A stretch of DNA of 64,000 nt from CAMAVH01 sp046297835 (GCA_046297835.1 JBKBHI010000005.1:62001-126000), one strand, 5' to 3'; counted from the first letter of the stretch, positions 27,159 to 36,603 are shown. Notes: generated by a model from the letters alone, not told the origin. Program-made: numbers and translations.

Positions 27159-27638
27159 ATGGCGGACACCATCAGCAGCCTCGCCGACCTCAAGGGCGGC
27201 GCCGCGACCGAAGCCGCGCCGGCCGCTCTGCCCGAGCCGAAGATCGACAAGCAGGGCCGCGCCTACGCGACCGGCAAGCGCAAGAACGCCATCGCCCGCG
27301 TGTGGATCAAGCCCGGCAAGGGCAAGATCACCATCAACGGCCGCGACTGGACCAGCTATTTCGCCCGCCCCGTGCTGCGCCTGATCATCGATCAGCCGTT
27401 CGACGTCACGGCGCGCAAGGAGCAGTACGACGTTGTCGCGACCGCCATCGGCGGCGGCCTCTCCGGCCAGGCCGGCGCGGTGCGTCACGGCATCTCCAAG
27501 GCGCTCACCTATTACGAGCCGGCTCTGCGCAAGGCGCTGAAGGCCGCCGGCTTGCTGACCCGAGACCCGCGCGTCGTCGAGCGCAAGAAGTATGGCCGCC
27601 ACAAAGCTCGTCGCAGCCATCAGTTCTCGAAGCGTTAA
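27159..27638 (+). CDS. rpsI: 30S ribosomal protein S9
   Basis: The 159-residue protein has the S9 core AYATGKRKNAIARVWIKPG, RPVLRLIIDQPF and the basic C terminus RKKYGRHKARRSHQFSKR that reaches the P-site tRNA. An N-terminal extension of about 30 residues before the core is usual in alphaproteobacteria. The ATG directly follows rplM. Confidence 0.98.
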   Translation: MADTISSLADLKGGAATEAAPAALPEPKIDKQGRAYATGKRKNAIARVWIKPGKGKITINGRDWTSYFARPVLRLIIDQPFDVTARKEQYDVVATAIGGGLSGQAGAVRHGISKALTYYEPALRKALKAAGLLTRDPRVVERKKYGRHKARRSHQFSKR

Positions 27639-27669
27639 ATTACCTGCGGGTATTCTGCTCTCACACTTC

Positions 27670-27698
27670 AGGGCGTCCCCTCGGGGACGCCCTTTTTC
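27670..27698 (+). terminator. Rho-independent terminator of rplM-rpsI
   Basis: Stem agggcgtccc/gggacgccct with a CTCG tetraloop is followed by a run of T, 32 bases after the rpsI stop. Confidence 0.92.
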
Positions 27699-27743
27699 TT
27701 TGCGCTCGCCGCGCTATATGATTGCGTCAGTCAGGAGAACCAC

Positions 27744-28790
27744 ATGTCGGCGAACACGATCAACACGGCCATCCTCGGCGCGTCGGGCTATACCGGCGCG
27801 GAACTGCTGCGCTTGCTGGCGAAGCACCCGAACGTGCGCGTGAAGGCGCTCACCGCCGAAAAGCGCGCCGGCGCTTCGCTCGGCGAGGTGTTTCCGCATC
27901 TGGCGAACCTCGACGCGCCCAAGATGGTGAAGATCGGCGATGTGGATTTCTCCGGCATCGAGGCGGTGTTCTGCGCCTTGCCGCACGGGCTGACGCAGGA
28001 AGTCATCGCCAAGCTGCCGACGCATCTCAAGATCGTCGATCTGTCGGCCGATTTCCGGCTGCACGATGTCGCGACTTACGCCAAATGGTATGGCCATGAG
28101 CATCTCGCGCCCGATCTGCAGCGCGCGGCGGTCTACGGCATCACCGAACTGGCGCGCGGCGACGTTGCGGCGGCGCGGCTCGTCGCCAATCCCGGCTGCT
28201 ATCCGACTTCGGCCCAGTTGCCCCTGGTGCCGTTGCTGCAGGAAAAGCTGATCGAGGCCGACGACATCATCATCGACGCCAAATCGGGCGTCACCGGCGC
28301 CGGCCGCGAGGCGAAAGAGGCGAACCTCTATTCGGAAGTGACGGAAGGCATCCACGCCTACGGCGTCGGCGGCCACCGCCACGCGCCTGAGATCGAGCAG
28401 GGGCTGAGCGCCGCCGCTGGCAAGGGCGTCATCGTCAACTTCACCGCGCATCTGATGCCGATGAGCCGCGGCATCCTGTCGAGCATCTACGTCAAGCTCG
28501 CCAAGGGTGCGACGGCCGACGAACTGCGCGCCGCGCTCAAGCGGCGCTACGATTCCGAGCCCTTCGTGCATGTGCTGCCGGCGGGCCAGTCGCCGGCGAC
28601 GCGGCATGTGCGCGGCTCGAACCATTGCCGCATCGCCGTCTTCCCCGACCGCGTGCCGGGCCGGGCCATCCTCGTCTCGGTGATCGACAATCTGGTGAAG
28701 GGCGCGTCGGGCCAGGCGATCCAGAATTTCAACGTGATGTGCGGCTTGGCCGAGACCACCGCGCTCGAGCAGGAGGCGATGTTCCCCTGA
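27744..28790 (+). CDS. argC: N-acetyl-gamma-glutamyl-phosphate reductase
   Basis: ArgC performs the third step of arginine synthesis. The 348-residue enzyme has the NADP-binding start AILGASGYTGAELLRLL, the catalytic Cys152 in VANPGCYPTSAQLPL, KSGVTGAGREAKEANLY and the GVGGHRHAPEIEQ histidine motif. Length identifies the long (type 1) ArgC. Its stop shares one base with the following start, so the carbonic-anhydrase-like gene is coupled to it. Confidence 0.96.
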   Translation: MSANTINTAILGASGYTGAELLRLLAKHPNVRVKALTAEKRAGASLGEVFPHLANLDAPKMVKIGDVDFSGIEAVFCALPHGLTQEVIAKLPTHLKIVDLSADFRLHDVATYAKWYGHEHLAPDLQRAAVYGITELARGDVAAARLVANPGCYPTSAQLPLVPLLQEKLIEADDIIIDAKSGVTGAGREAKEANLYSEVTEGIHAYGVGGHRHAPEIEQGLSAAAGKGVIVNFTAHLMPMSRGILSSIYVKLAKGATADELRAALKRRYDSEPFVHVLPAGQSPATRHVRGSNHCRIAVFPDRVPGRAILVSVIDNLVKGASGQAIQNFNVMCGLAETTALEQEAMFP

Positions 28791-29308
28791 TGGCCGGTTT
28801 GATCCGCCCTTACAAAAACATCGTCCCCAAGCTCGGCCGCGACGTTTTCGTCGCCGAGACGGCGGCGATCATCGGCGACGTCGTGATCGGCGACGAGAGC
28901 AACATCTGGTATGGCGTGACGATGCGCGGCGACGTTCACGAGATTCGCGTCGGCGCGCGCACCAACATCCAGGACGGCACCGTCGTCCATGTGACGAGCG
29001 GCAAGTTCGGCACCTACATCGGCTCGGACGTCACCATCGGCCACGCCGCCATCCTGCATGCCTGCACCCTCGGCGACGTCAGCTTCGTCGGCATGGGCGC
29101 GACGGTGATGGACGGGGCGGTGGTGGAGGACGGCGCGATGGTCGCCGCCGGCGCGCTGGTCACGCCGGGCAAGCGCGTCAAATCGCGCGAATTGTGGGCC
29201 GGGAGTCCGGCCAAGCTCATGCGGCCCTTGAGCGACGCGGATTACGCCGCCTTCCTCAAGTCGGCGCAGCATTACGTCGAATTGGCGCGCAATTACCTGA
29301 GCAATTAG
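28790..29308 (+). CDS. Gamma-carbonic anhydrase family protein
   Basis: The 172-residue left-handed beta-helix protein shows hexapeptide repeats such as IGDVVIGDESNIWYG, VRVGARTNIQDGTVVH-like turns and IGHAAILHACTLGD. Histidines within VVHV, IGHA and ILHA match the three zinc ligands of the gamma class. RGDVHEIRVG and LWAGSPAKLMRPL are family signatures. It overlaps argC by one base. Carbonic anhydrase activity is not certain for all members of this subfamily. Confidence 0.9.
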   Translation: MAGLIRPYKNIVPKLGRDVFVAETAAIIGDVVIGDESNIWYGVTMRGDVHEIRVGARTNIQDGTVVHVTSGKFGTYIGSDVTIGHAAILHACTLGDVSFVGMGATVMDGAVVEDGAMVAAGALVTPGKRVKSRELWAGSPAKLMRPLSDADYAAFLKSAQHYVELARNYLSN

Positions 29309-29339
29309 CAAGCCGCTGGCCTGTTGAGCCCGGCGGCGC

Positions 29340-29440
29340 TTCGCTTGCCTATATTAAACATAAATAAATTGTATAATAAAGATATTTACAAATAAAATAC
29401 GAAAATATAGTTTCCAATCTCCCATGCGAATTGAATTAAG
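29340..29440. other. AT-rich island upstream of cysH
   Basis: About 100 bases consist mainly of A and T (taaacataaataaattgt and similar) inside GC-rich DNA. They contain an imperfect inverted element ttgta...tacaa around 29369-29392. It is the only spacer before the cys operon and probably holds its promoter and regulator sites. No clear ribosome site precedes the cysH ATG. Confidence 0.5.
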
Positions 29441-29451
29441 CAGTTTTACTG

Positions 29452-30156
29452 ATGAATGGTGATCTTGCGGAACTGACGGAGCAGGCGCTCGGCGCGCTTC
29501 GCGACGCGGAGCGGCTCGGCGCGACGGCGCTGGCCAGCAGCTTCAGCGTCGAGGACATGGTGCTGACCGATCTGATCGACCGGCACGCGCTCGCCATCGG
29601 CATCTTCACGCTCGATACCGGCCGGCTGCACGACGAGACCTACGCGCTGATGCAGACGACGCGCGCGCGCTACCGCACGCCGGTGGCGGTTTACGCGCCG
29701 CAGGCCGCGGCAGTGGAAGCCTACGTCGCCGCGCATGGCCCCAACGGCTTTTACGACAACGTCGAGCTGCGCCAGAGCTGCTGCGCCATCCGCAAAGTCG
29801 AGCCGCTCCGGCGCGCGCTCGCCGACAAGCGGGGCTGGATCACCGGCCAGCGCCGCCAGCATTCGATCACGCGCCGCGACCTGCCCGTGCAGGAGTGGGA
29901 CGATGCCAACGCCATGGCCAAGTTCAACCCGCTGGCGGCCTGGAGCAACGACGACGTCTGGGCCTACGTGCGCGCCAACGAGGTGCCCTACAACGCGCTG
30001 CACGACCGCGGCTTCGCCAGCATCGGCTGCGCGCCCTGCACCCGCGCCATCACCGTGGGCGAGGACATCCGCGCCGGCCGCTGGTGGTGGGAGAACCCCG
30101 AGACCAAAGAGTGCGGGCTGCATCCCGCGCATAGCGCCGACAGGAAAGCGTCATGA
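29452..30156 (+). CDS. cysH: Adenylyl-sulfate reductase, iron-sulfur type
   Basis: The 234-residue CysH-family protein has the nucleotide-binding LASSFSVEDMVLTDLI start and TLDTGRLHDETY. Two cysteine pairs (RQSCCAIRKVEPL and IGCAPCTRA) bind a 4Fe-4S cluster and mark the APS-reducing type rather than the cluster-free PAPS reductase. The C-terminal ECGLH carries the catalytic cysteine. It reduces APS to sulfite. Four bases overlap cysD. Absence of a CysC kinase domain in the operon agrees with direct APS reduction. Confidence 0.93.
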   Translation: MNGDLAELTEQALGALRDAERLGATALASSFSVEDMVLTDLIDRHALAIGIFTLDTGRLHDETYALMQTTRARYRTPVAVYAPQAAAVEAYVAAHGPNGFYDNVELRQSCCAIRKVEPLRRALADKRGWITGQRRQHSITRRDLPVQEWDDANAMAKFNPLAAWSNDDVWAYVRANEVPYNALHDRGFASIGCAPCTRAITVGEDIRAGRWWWENPETKECGLHPAHSADRKAS

Positions 30157-31136
30157 GCAGCGTCGAAACCGTCCCCGAGATCGCCACCGAAAGCATCGGC
30201 AACGTCGTGCCGCTGCGCGCGCCTCCGGCGAAACCGGACGGCGTCTGGAGCCATCTCGACGATCTCGAAAGCGAAGCGATCCACATCCTGCGCGAGGTGG
30301 CGGCGGAATACCGCAATCCGGTCCTGCTGTTCTCCGGCGGCAAGGATTCCACCGTGCTGCTGCGCCTCGCCGAAAAGGCGTTCAGTCCCGGCAAGTTTCC
30401 CTTTCCGCTGATGCATGTCGACACAGGGCATAATTTCCCCGAGGTCATCGAATTTCGCGACCGCACGGTGGAGCGCCTGGGCGAGCGGCTGATCGTGCGT
30501 TCGCTCGACGATTCCATCGCGCAAGGGCGCATCAAGCTCAAGCACCCGAACCAAAGCCGCAACGCCTTCCAGAGCGTGACGCTGCTCGACGCCATCGCCG
30601 AATTCGCTTTCGACGCCTGCATCGGCGGCGCGCGGCGCGACGAGGAGAAGGCGCGCGCGAAAGAGCGCATCTTCTCGTTCCGCGATTCCTTCGGCCAATG
30701 GGATCCGCGCCGCCAGCGCCCCGAGCTGTGGAGCCTTTACAATACGCGCGTCGATGCCGGCGAGCATATGCGCGTCTTCCCGATCAGCAATTGGACCGAG
30801 CTCGACGTCTGGCAGTATCTCGCCCGCGAAGGGCTGGAGCTGCCGCCGCTCTATTACGCGCACAAGCGCCCGGTGACGGTGCGTGGCAAGGCCATCCTGC
30901 CGGTCTCCGAGCTGATCGAGCCGAAGCCGGGCGACCGCGTCGAGACGCGCCTAGTGCGCTTCCGCACCGTCGGCGACATCACCTGCACCTCGCCGGTGGA
31001 ATCGCCCGCCGCGACCATCGAGGAGATCATCGCCGAGACCGTGAGCGCGCGGGTCAGCGAGCGCGGCGCGACGCGGCTCGACGATCAGGCGTCGGAAGCG
31101 GCGATGGAAGAACGCAAGAAGGCGGGGTATTTCTGA
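30153..31136 (+). CDS. cysD: Sulfate adenylyltransferase small subunit
   Basis: CysD, with CysN, makes APS from ATP and sulfate. The 327-residue protein has the PP-loop LLFSGGKDSTVLLRLAEKAF, HVDTGHNFPEVIEFRD, GGARRDEEKARAKERIFSFR and WTELDVWQYL. The C terminus EERKKAGYF is typical. An extra N-terminal stretch of about 25 residues precedes the usual start, and a later internal start is conceivable. It overlaps cysH by four bases and cysN by one. Confidence 0.95.
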   Translation: MSSVETVPEIATESIGNVVPLRAPPAKPDGVWSHLDDLESEAIHILREVAAEYRNPVLLFSGGKDSTVLLRLAEKAFSPGKFPFPLMHVDTGHNFPEVIEFRDRTVERLGERLIVRSLDDSIAQGRIKLKHPNQSRNAFQSVTLLDAIAEFAFDACIGGARRDEEKARAKERIFSFRDSFGQWDPRRQRPELWSLYNTRVDAGEHMRVFPISNWTELDVWQYLAREGLELPPLYYAHKRPVTVRGKAILPVSELIEPKPGDRVETRLVRFRTVGDITCTSPVESPAATIEEIIAETVSARVSERGATRLDDQASEAAMEERKKAGYF

Positions 31137-32425
31137 TGGCGTCCTCGATTTCGCCGGCCGGCGCGCAAGCCCGCGCGCAAGGCGGCCTATTCCGCTTCAC
31201 CACGGCGGGCAGCGTGGACGACGGCAAGAGCACGCTGATCGGCCGCATCCTGTTCGACGCCAAGGCGGTGCCGGACGACCAGCTCGCCGCGCTCGAACGC
31301 ACGGCGGCGAAAAGCGGCGACGGCAGCGTCGATCTCTCCTTGCTCACCGACGGGCTGACCGCCGAGCGCGAGCAGGGCATCACCATCGACGTCGCCTACC
31401 GCTATTTCGCCACGGCCAAGCGCAAGTTCATCATCGCCGACACGCCGGGCCACGAGCAATACACCCGCAACATGGTGACGGGCGCGAGCACGGCCGACGC
31501 CGCCGTGATCCTGGTCGACGCGCGCAAGGGCGTGATCGAGCAGACGCGCCGCCATCTCACGCTGGCGCATCTCTTGGGCATTCCACATCTGCTGGTCGCG
31601 GTGAACAAGATGGACCTCGTCGGTTACGAGGAGGGGCGGTTCGCCGAATTGTCGGCTGCGATCGGGGCGTTCGCCGGCTCGCTCGGCATCGCTGCGCCAC
31701 GCATCGTGCCGCTGTCGGCCAAGCTCGGCGACAATGTGGTGAACCGCAGCGACAGGATGCCATGGTATCGCGGCGAGACGCTGCTGACGCTGCTGGAAGA
31801 TTTGCCGCCGGCCATCCGCGTCGGCCAATCGCCCCTGCGCTTTCCCGTGCAGCTCGTCGCCCGCGTGCGCGACGAGGGCGGGGGGCAGAAGCGGCTCTAT
31901 CAGGGCCGCATCGAAAGCGGCAGCCTCAAGGTCGGCGACGAGATCGTCGTCCTGCCCGCTGGCGGCAAGACGCGCGTCGCCGCCATCTCCACGTTCGACG
32001 GCCCGCTCGCCGAGGTGCAAGCGCCAAAATCGATCAGCTTGGAAGTCGCCGACGATATCGACATCGCGCGCGGCGACCTGATCGCGCACGAAACGGATCG
32101 TCCGCGCGTCGCCGACCGTTTCGAGGCGACGCTGTGCTGGTTCGCCGACGAGCCGTTCGATCCGCGCGGCCGCTATCTGGCGCGCCTCGGCACCCGCACG
32201 CTGTCGGCGAAAATCGCGGAACTCATCCACCGGCTCGACGTGTCGACGCAGGAGCGCGTTGAATCGCCGGACAAATTGAACCGCAACGACATCGCGTGCG
32301 TTCGTGTTATGCTCCAGTCCTCGGCGCCTTACGACGATTACGCCAACAACCGGGCGACGGGGGCTTTCATCCTGATCGACGCGCAGACCAACGCCACGGT
32401 CGCCGCCGGCATGATCGTCGCCTGA
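31136..32425 (+). CDS. cysN: Sulfate adenylyltransferase large subunit (GTPase), without CysC domain
   Basis: The 429-residue GTPase drives APS synthesis. G1 is GSVDDGKSTLIGRIL, G3 is DTPGHEQYTRN, and G4 is NKMD, followed by two beta-barrel domains. The protein ends after the second barrel (AAGMIVA); there is no fused APS kinase, unlike the CysNC proteins of many alphaproteobacteria. It starts at the ATG overlapping the cysD stop; the upstream open frame is antisense-like and rejected. Confidence 0.95.
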   Translation: MASSISPAGAQARAQGGLFRFTTAGSVDDGKSTLIGRILFDAKAVPDDQLAALERTAAKSGDGSVDLSLLTDGLTAEREQGITIDVAYRYFATAKRKFIIADTPGHEQYTRNMVTGASTADAAVILVDARKGVIEQTRRHLTLAHLLGIPHLLVAVNKMDLVGYEEGRFAELSAAIGAFAGSLGIAAPRIVPLSAKLGDNVVNRSDRMPWYRGETLLTLLEDLPPAIRVGQSPLRFPVQLVARVRDEGGGQKRLYQGRIESGSLKVGDEIVVLPAGGKTRVAAISTFDGPLAEVQAPKSISLEVADDIDIARGDLIAHETDRPRVADRFEATLCWFADEPFDPRGRYLARLGTRTLSAKIAELIHRLDVSTQERVESPDKLNRNDIACVRVMLQSSAPYDDYANNRATGAFILIDAQTNATVAAGMIVA

Positions 32426-32483
32426 CACGACGACGCGCGATACGCCTCTCTAGCAGCTTGCGTTTACTGTCTGGAGGATTCCC

Positions 32484-33527
32484 ATGCCTCATCATCCGAT
32501 CCGAATCCGTCCGGCGGCGCGGCTCCGAACGATCGCCCTTTCGTTCGCAGCCTTGCTTTCCGCGTTCATCGCCACGCCGGCTATGGCGCAAAGCGTTCAG
32601 CTCTTGAACGTTTCCTACGATCCCACCCGCGAGCTTTACCAGCAGATCAACAAAGCGTTCATCGCGGCCTGGCAGCCGCAGATGGATCGCAGGCTGACGA
32701 TCAACCAGTCGCATGGCGGCTCGGGCAGCCAGGCGCGCTCGGTCGTCGAAGGCTTGCCGGCCGACGTCGTGACCTTGGCGTTGGCGTCCGACGTCGACGC
32801 GATCGCCGCGCGCGGCCTGATCGACAAGAACTGGATGGCCCGCCTGCCGGACAATAGCGCGCCCTACACCTCGACCATCGTCTTCCTGGTGCGCGCCGGC
32901 AATCCCAAGGGCATCAAGGATTGGGACGATCTGGTGAAGCCGGGCGTCGGCGTCATCACCCCCAATCCGAAAACCTCAGGCGGCGCGCGCTGGAATTATC
33001 TCGCCGCTTGGGCCTATGCGCTGAAGAAGAACGGCGGCGACGAAGCGGCGACCAAAGCCTTTGTCGGCGACCTGTTCAAGAACGTGCTGGTGCTCGACAC
33101 CGGCGCGCGCGGCTCGACCACCACCTTCACCCAGCGTGGCATCGGCGATGTGCTGCTCGCCTGGGAAAACGAAGCCTTCCTGGCGCAGATCGAAGAGGGC
33201 GCCGGCAAGTTCGACATCGTCGTGCCCAGCCTGTCGATCCTCGCCGAACCGTCGGTCGCTGTGGTGGATCGCAATGTCGATCGCAAGCGGACGCGGGAGG
33301 TGGCGGAAGCCTATCTGAAGTTTCTCTATAGCCCGGAGGGCCAGGAGATCGCCGCGAAGAATTTCTACCGGCCGCGCGACGCCGAGGTGGCGGCGCGCTA
33401 TGCCGAGAAATTCCCCAAGCTCGATCTCGTCACCATCGCCGATTTCGGCGGCTGGCCGACGGCGCAGAAGGCGCATTTCGGCGACGGCGGCGTGTTCGAC
33501 CAGATCTACACGCCACGCCGGCGCTAG
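32484..33527 (+). CDS. Sulfate/thiosulfate ABC transporter substrate-binding protein
   Basis: The 347-residue periplasmic protein has an export signal ending ATPAMAQ (about residue 36). The mature part carries Sbp/CysP features: LLNVSYDPTRELYQQINKAF, SHGGSGSQARSV, ALASDVDAIA, NPKTSGGARWNYLAAWAYA and FNIV-like FDIVVPSLSILAEPSVAVVD. It presents sulfate to a CysTWA importer, but no permease or ATPase gene follows, so those must lie elsewhere. It sits 58 bases after cysN and supplies the same pathway. Confidence 0.92.
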   Translation: MPHHPIRIRPAARLRTIALSFAALLSAFIATPAMAQSVQLLNVSYDPTRELYQQINKAFIAAWQPQMDRRLTINQSHGGSGSQARSVVEGLPADVVTLALASDVDAIAARGLIDKNWMARLPDNSAPYTSTIVFLVRAGNPKGIKDWDDLVKPGVGVITPNPKTSGGARWNYLAAWAYALKKNGGDEAATKAFVGDLFKNVLVLDTGARGSTTTFTQRGIGDVLLAWENEAFLAQIEEGAGKFDIVVPSLSILAEPSVAVVDRNVDRKRTREVAEAYLKFLYSPEGQEIAAKNFYRPRDAEVAARYAEKFPKLDLVTIADFGGWPTAQKAHFGDGGVFDQIYTPRRR

Positions 33528-33542
33528 GCCGGTGAAAACGAA

Positions 33543-33574
33543 AAGGGCGCGGGATATTTCCCGCGCCCTTTTTT
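33543..33574. terminator. Bidirectional terminator between sbp-like gene and phaC
   Basis: A 12-base-pair stem (aagggcgcggga / ttcccgcgcctt-like) with a TATT loop has A residues on one side and six T on the other. It serves both convergent genes. Confidence 0.9.
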
Positions 33575-33687
33575 ATTCCGATAAACCGTCACCCTCGAGC
33601 TTGACCCGAGGGTCCATATGTCAGGCGCTCAGGCATCGGCCCGATGGATGCTCGGGCCAAGCCCGGGCATGACGATTTTATCTATGC

Positions 33688-35550
33688 TCACTTCGCTTTC
33701 ACGTAGGAGCCCGGCGCGTCCTCGATGGGTTTGAGCTTGCCGGTCTTGCCCGGCACGCGGGCAGGGACTTGCTTGCCGGCATACTGGCCGAGCCATTTGA
33801 TCCAGTCGCTCCACCAGGAGCCGGGCTGCTCTTTCGCGCCGGCGAACCAGTCGTCGGGCGCGGCCGGCAGCTTATCGTTGGTCCAGAAGCTGTATTTGCC
33901 GGAGGCCGGCGGGTTGACGACGCCGGCGATATGGCCCGACGCACTCAACACGAAACGGATCGGGCCTTTGTAAAGCTGCGTCGCGGCATAGGTCGACTTC
34001 CACGGCGCGATATGGTCCTCGCGCGTCGAGAGCATGTAGACCGGCGTCTTGATCCGCGTCAGGTCGATCGGCTGGCCGAGCAGCGTCAGCGCGCCCGGCT
34101 GCACCAGCAGGTTCTTCTGGTACATGTTGCGCAGATAGTAGCTGTGCATCAGCGCCGGCATGCGCGTCGAATCGCTGTTCCAATAAAGCAGGTCGAACGG
34201 GAAAGGATCCTTGCCGAGCAGATAGTTGTTCACCACGAACGACCAGATCAGGTCGTTGGCGCGCAGCATGTTGAAGGTGCCGGCCATGTCGGCGCCTTCG
34301 AGATAGCCGCGTTCCGACATCTTCTGCTCCAGCGCCTGAATCTGCGCCTCGTCGATGAAGACGGACAGTTCGCCGGCCTCCTGGAAGTCGGTCATGGTGG
34401 TGAGGAAGGTGGCGCTGGCGACGCGGCTATCTTTTTGCGCGGCCATGGCGGACAGCAGCGCGGCGAGCAGCGTGCCGCCGATGCAATAGCCGATGACGTT
34501 GACGTCCTTCACGCCGGTCGCTTCGCTGACGGCGGCGATGGCCGCGAGCGGGCCCTCGACCATGTAGCTCTCGAAGGTCTTTTGCGCGTGGCGCTCGTCC
34601 GGGTTGACCCAGGAGATGACGAACACGGTCTGGCCCTGGTCCACCGCCCATTTGATGAACGAGTTCTTGGGCTGCATGTCGAGGATGTAGAACTTGTTGA
34701 TCCAGGGCGGGATGATCAGCAAGGGCCGCTCGGCCACCGTCTCGGTCGAGGGCGCGTACTGGATGAGCTGCATCAGGTCGTTCTGGAACACGACCTTGCC
34801 CGGCGTCGCCGCCAGATTCTCGCCGACCTTGAAGGCGTCGGGGTCGGTCATCTTGATGGCAAGCTTGCCCTGGCCGCGTTCGAGATCGTCGAGCAGGTTG
34901 CCGAGGCCCTTGAGCAGGTTCTGGCCGCCGCTTTCCACCGTGGCGCGCAATACCTGCGGATTGGTCATGACGAAATTGCTCGGCGAGGCGGCGTCGATGA
35001 ACTGGCGGGTGTAGAAGTCGATCTTCTTCGCCGTCTCGGGATCGCTGCCTTCGCTCGCCTCATCGACCACGCCGCGCATCCAGCGCGCGGTCAGCAGGTA
35101 GGACTGCTTGATGTAGTCGAAGACGGCGTTCTCGTCCCACTCGGGGTCTTTAAAGCGGCGGTCGCCTTTCTCGGGCGCGGCGACGGGGGCGGCGGGCGTC
35201 TGGCCGGCGGCGCGTTGCCAGGTCGCCAGCCACAGATCCTGATAGCCCTTCCACAAGGCGGCCTGGGCTTCCCACAGTTTCGCCGGATCGGCCATCATGC
35301 GCGTCGTAAGCTCGAAGAACGCCTGGCCGATATTGAGCGGGTCGAGCGGCTGGCTCTTGCCGCCCTCGGCCTGCTGGCGGGCGAAGAAGTCCTGCACCAG
35401 CTTTTGGCTCTTGGCCGCCAGTTCGCCCATCTGGGCGGCGACTTGGGCCGGATCGGGCAACGGGGCCGCCTCGCTTTGCGGCGCTTGGTTCTTCGGCGCG
35501 TCGCCCGGCTTGCTCGCATCGCCCTTGTACGGCGTCGTCTGATCGCTCAT
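33688..35550 (-). CDS. phaC: Class I polyhydroxyalkanoate synthase
   Basis: The 620-residue enzyme polymerises hydroxyacyl-CoA into storage polyester. The catalytic triad is visible: Cys356 in the lipase-like box GYCIGG, Asp512 in REDHIAP and His540 in ASGHIAG, with spacing equal to other class I synthases. PPWINKFYILDMQPKNS is a family hallmark. A polar N-terminal region of about 60 residues is variable. No phaA, phaB or phasin gene is adjacent. Confidence 0.96.
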   Translation of the reverse strand: MSDQTTPYKGDASKPGDAPKNQAPQSEAAPLPDPAQVAAQMGELAAKSQKLVQDFFARQQAEGGKSQPLDPLNIGQAFFELTTRMMADPAKLWEAQAALWKGYQDLWLATWQRAAGQTPAAPVAAPEKGDRRFKDPEWDENAVFDYIKQSYLLTARWMRGVVDEASEGSDPETAKKIDFYTRQFIDAASPSNFVMTNPQVLRATVESGGQNLLKGLGNLLDDLERGQGKLAIKMTDPDAFKVGENLAATPGKVVFQNDLMQLIQYAPSTETVAERPLLIIPPWINKFYILDMQPKNSFIKWAVDQGQTVFVISWVNPDERHAQKTFESYMVEGPLAAIAAVSEATGVKDVNVIGYCIGGTLLAALLSAMAAQKDSRVASATFLTTMTDFQEAGELSVFIDEAQIQALEQKMSERGYLEGADMAGTFNMLRANDLIWSFVVNNYLLGKDPFPFDLLYWNSDSTRMPALMHSYYLRNMYQKNLLVQPGALTLLGQPIDLTRIKTPVYMLSTREDHIAPWKSTYAATQLYKGPIRFVLSASGHIAGVVNPPASGKYSFWTNDKLPAAPDDWFAGAKEQPGSWWSDWIKWLGQYAGKQVPARVPGKTGKLKPIEDAPGSYVKAK

Positions 35551-35706
35551 CTTGGCATCCCTTCGGTCTGCGGCGCGCTTTACGCTGGTCCGGAAGTCCG
35601 TTACAAACTGACGATATTTGCGCGTAATTCTAAGGGGTTCTATCCCTTTCCTCGCGCAGCGGCGGAGGGCAGGCCTCAGCCATAGAGTAGGAGCGCGAGA
35701 GGGATA

Positions 35707-36603
35707 ATGACACGCCTAGCAGCCGAGCCGCAAATCTTCCTTCGCAGGTGCAGCAAAATCGTGGCTGGCCTGCTGTGGGGCTGGCTCGCGATCGGCGGCC
35801 TGGCGGCCTGCTCGTCGGTGCCCGATGCCGTCAATCCGGTGGAATGGTATCGCGGCGTGGCCGGCGTGTTCGAGGATGACGAGCAGCAGCAGGAGCGCGC
35901 CGAGGCGCGCACTGCCCGCGAAGCGACGCCGCTGCCCGGCGCGAATCAGCCCTATCCCAATCTGGCCAGCGTGCCGGAACGTCCCGTGGTCACGCCGTCG
36001 GCCGAGCGCGGCAAGATCGCCCAGGGCCTCGCCGCCGACCGCGAGAACGCGCGTTACGCCGAAAGCGCCCCGGAGCGACAGCCGACCATCGATCCGACGC
36101 CGCCGGCCGCCGTGCCGGCGCCGCCCCAGGTCGCCCGCCCGCCGGTTCAGCCGCCGGAGCCGATGCCGATGCCGCCCCAACCGGCCCCCCAGAGCGCGGC
36201 CCTGCCGCCGCCGGCGATGCAGACCCGCCAAACGCCGGCGCCGATCCCCGCCACGCCGCAGAGCGCGACTTTCCCGCAAGGCGTGACCCAATCGGCCACC
36301 GTGTTCTTCGCCAACAATTCGGCGGTGATCGACGCCGAAGGCCGGCGCGGACTCGAACAATTGGCGACCAGCTTCAAGCAGCACGGCGGCAGCATCCGCA
36401 TCGTCGGCTTCGCGTCGGGCCAGGCGGCCTCGGCGAACGCCCAGATCGCCAACTTCCGCATCGCCAGTCAGCGCGCCGAAGCGGCGGCCCAGGCGCTCGC
36501 CCGGCTCGGCGTGCCGATGAACCGCATGATCATCAGCAGCGGCAATGCCGGGGCGGTCGATGCGGCTTTGGCCCGGCGGGTCGAAGTCAGTCTGGATTAT
36601 TAA
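35707..36603 (+). CDS. OmpA-family lipoprotein
   Basis: The 298-residue precursor has a lipoprotein signal with lipobox GLAAC (Cys35). A long Pro/Ala-rich stretch (about 85-190, many PP and PQ pairs) follows. The C-terminal OmpA-like domain is about 195-298: ATVFFANNSAVIDAEGRRGL, IRIVGFASGQA, ASQRAEAAAQAL. The domain should bind peptidoglycan, the Pro-rich part spanning the periplasm. It is transcribed away from phaC. Confidence 0.82.
   Translation: MTRLAAEPQIFLRRCSKIVAGLLWGWLAIGGLAACSSVPDAVNPVEWYRGVAGVFEDDEQQQERAEARTAREATPLPGANQPYPNLASVPERPVVTPSAERGKIAQGLAADRENARYAESAPERQPTIDPTPPAAVPAPPQVARPPVQPPEPMPMPPQPAPQSAALPPPAMQTRQTPAPIPATPQSATFPQGVTQSATVFFANNSAVIDAEGRRGLEQLATSFKQHGGSIRIVGFASGQAASANAQIANFRIASQRAEAAAQALARLGVPMNRMIISSGNAGAVDAALARRVEVSLDY

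Noticed and set aside
33769..35685. 638-codon plus-strand frame opposite phaC
   Set aside because: Antisense shadow of a clearly functional phaC with complete catalytic triad.
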